From: Onchocerca volvulus
Lineage: Eukaryota; Nematoda; Chromadorea; Rhabditida; Onchocercidae
DNA: 64,000 nucleotides
Reading direction: 5' to 3'
NCBI GenBank assembly: GCA_000499405.2
Contig: HG738138.1
Coordinates: 16,903,054-16,967,053, forward strand
Shown: piece after piece, positions 62,226 through 64,000 of the stretch
Numbering within the stretch: the first letter of the stretch is position 1
How the letters are laid out: each line of letters starts with the position of its first letter
Notes under the pieces: model-generated
The model's input: only the letters and a program-made list of their open reading frames with translations
What the model was told of the DNA's origin: nothing
Databases searched by the model: none
Position numbers and translations under genes: made by a program

Positions 62226-64000
62226 CTCATTATCCGATTTTAAGTTCATAGTTGAGTTATTTATCCAAAATCGGCAGTATGAGTTATATGCAAAGAAGAG
62301 AAATACCATAATATTTATTCTGCGTTATCCTTTTACTCTCTCTCAAAATATAAAAATGCGAGAATAATGGTTTAAGATTTTAGATTTTAGAGAAGAGGAA
62401 AATCGAAGGAATAATGCTTATAATGATTCTGTAAAAAATGTTTTATTCATCATTCACGTAAAAAATATTAGAAATCAAAACACAGGAATTTTAACTTGTA
62501 GTTTTAAGTTAATGATGTGTAACGTGACGTTTCATATAATTATCATAATTGTATGAAGTACCATTAATCAGAAGCTAAAAGTTTATTATATTTAAATACC
62601 GTACTTAAAAGCTTCCAAGTTTATGCATTATTTGTCAGAACTTGGAAATGGATTAATCGATAGAAAGAATAGCCCATTTTATTTATCTCAGGGAAATAAA
62701 ATTTCTTGCTTGCTGATGTCGAAATTTCTATTTGTAGAGCGTTTTTTATCAAACAGATCTGTTGACTGAATGGATTTTATGAGAATAAGATTTGCTAATA
62801 TTCTCCGGAAAAAATCGAATCCATTCGTTACTCTACAATTTATCAAAAATAAATGTTCGGGAAAACCAGAAGGTAATTAGGAAATTTACACCTAAATTAG
62901 ATGGAGAATGATTACGTGGTCTATTTATCCTGAAAATAAGTAAAAAATTTAAGTAGGATAGTCTTTAAAATTCCGGAAAACTCAAACTAAATTTGATATT
63001 ATCTCTAATATTTTAAATTTTTGGACTTAAGATTCCTAACAAAAGCATTTCCCTTCGGATTTTAAATCTAATGTAGAAACTTTCTGAAATATTTTAAACT
63101 AAATATCTGTTATGTGTTATATATGTATCATTGGGTAAATGGTTTAGAGAATTGATTTATTTTATGGTTTTTAACTTTGCAAAAGCTACATTATTTTGTT
63201 GTTTTGATTAATTTTATGTAGATAATTTGAGTGCTAAAGTTTATTTCATTGATAATCATGTGCGGATTGTTTCAATTTGACATATTAGAATTATAAAACG
63301 ATAGGACGATTTCAATATTTCTGGTTATATCAACGATTCAATAACTTGATATTTGATCAGTGACTTTCGTAAGTTAAAACAAGCTTGCGGCTTTGTCTAT
63401 CAATTCCGCTTTTGATTGTTCCGCAATCCGTAGTCTGCATCTCTACAATCCAAAATCTTCCGCATTGCTTTATTTTACATAACTCGTATATCCAAAAATT
63501 TGCAATTTCATTTTCCGCCATTCCGGAACTTATGACTATTATAATTTCTTCTGTTTGTTTTAAATAATTGCTTGGATTTGAATAATTTACCTATTTAATG
63601 GTACTCTGGTGAATACTTTTGCGGATTATATTGATATTTTGGTGTCAAATGATAGTGATATTAACTAGTACTTTGCTTATTCAATTAAGTGAGTACTTGA
63701 TCTTACAAAAGAAAAAGGTGCTTGTTCGATTAAATAAGTACTTAACTTTACATTTCTTTTTTTTTTCACTTTAATATTTTTAAACAATATTCATCAGTTG
63801 TAATTTGAATCACTGAAATATAGTCGAGGTTTAGCTCTTGAGGCTCATAAATTATACTGGTGTTGAAAATTCCTGGCAACTCATGACAAATAATAAAGCT
63901 ATCTTTATGTTTCTATGTAAATATTTTGTGAACTACGCAAGGCTTTATTTTTATTTCCGCAAAATCCAATTTTGAAAATATTTAAATAAGTACTTAGTTT
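62226..64000. other. Window end, intron or intergenic
   Basis: No supportable exon. Repeated AAATAAGTACTTA-like motifs occur near 63690, 63733 and 63985. Whether this is intron or 3' flank depends on the unresolved end of the preceding gene. Confidence 0.4.

Noticed and set aside
1..64000. Search by eye for tRNA, rRNA, transposase or reverse-transcriptase motifs, and bacterial endosymbiont insertions
   Set aside because: No cloverleaf with both promoter boxes, no DDE/RT core motifs and no bacterial gene-like frames were seen. A covariance-model and database search would be needed to exclude small or decayed examples.

Overview
The window looks like a piece of nuclear chromosome from a nematode, most likely a spirurid or filarial parasite. 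The base composition is very AT-rich. Genes are split into short exons with GT..AG introns, and most acceptors read TTTCAG or TTGCAG. Poly(T) tracts are frequent. The protein set is animal: a mitochondrial ribosomal protein, a steroid 5-alpha-reductase, a Zip3/ZHP meiotic RING protein and two lysocardiolipin-type acyltransferases. The filarial placement is inference from overall character, not from a marker gene. I see no bacterial operons, CRISPR array, rRNA, convincing tRNA or intact transposon.

Layout. 0-2.6 kb is upstream DNA with TGACGT/CACGTG elements. 2.66-6.21 kb (+) encodes a TRIM-like RING/B-box protein. 6.69-8.28 kb (+) is mitochondrial ribosomal protein mL49. 9.68-11.50 kb (+) is an acidic protein resembling the abscission-checkpoint regulator ANCHR/ZFYVE19, but without a FYVE finger. 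12.48-14.50 kb (-) is a steroid 5-alpha-reductase. 15.42-17.64 kb (+) is an unrecognised coiled-coil protein divergent from the reductase. 18.41-22.66 kb (+) is a ZHP/RNF212-type meiotic RING protein. 25.48-28.80 kb and 33.33-36.00 kb (+) are tandem LCLAT1-like acyltransferase paralogues. 36.0-52.8 kb is a gene-poor block packed with degenerate tandem repeats, mostly with unrelated units. From 52.77 kb (+) an unidentified gene with 5.6-kb and 3.3-kb introns runs towards the window end.

The eight models from 2.66 to 36.00 kb were built by hand. In each, intron phases close and the reading frame is continuous from ATG to stop. The best-supported models are mL49, the reductase, the ZHP protein and both acyltransferases, because family motifs fall across several exons in order. 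The genes do not form one pathway. The only functional cluster is the acyltransferase pair. Genes 1-2 and genes 5-6 are same-strand neighbours close enough to consider nematode polycistronic transcription, but nothing seen proves it.
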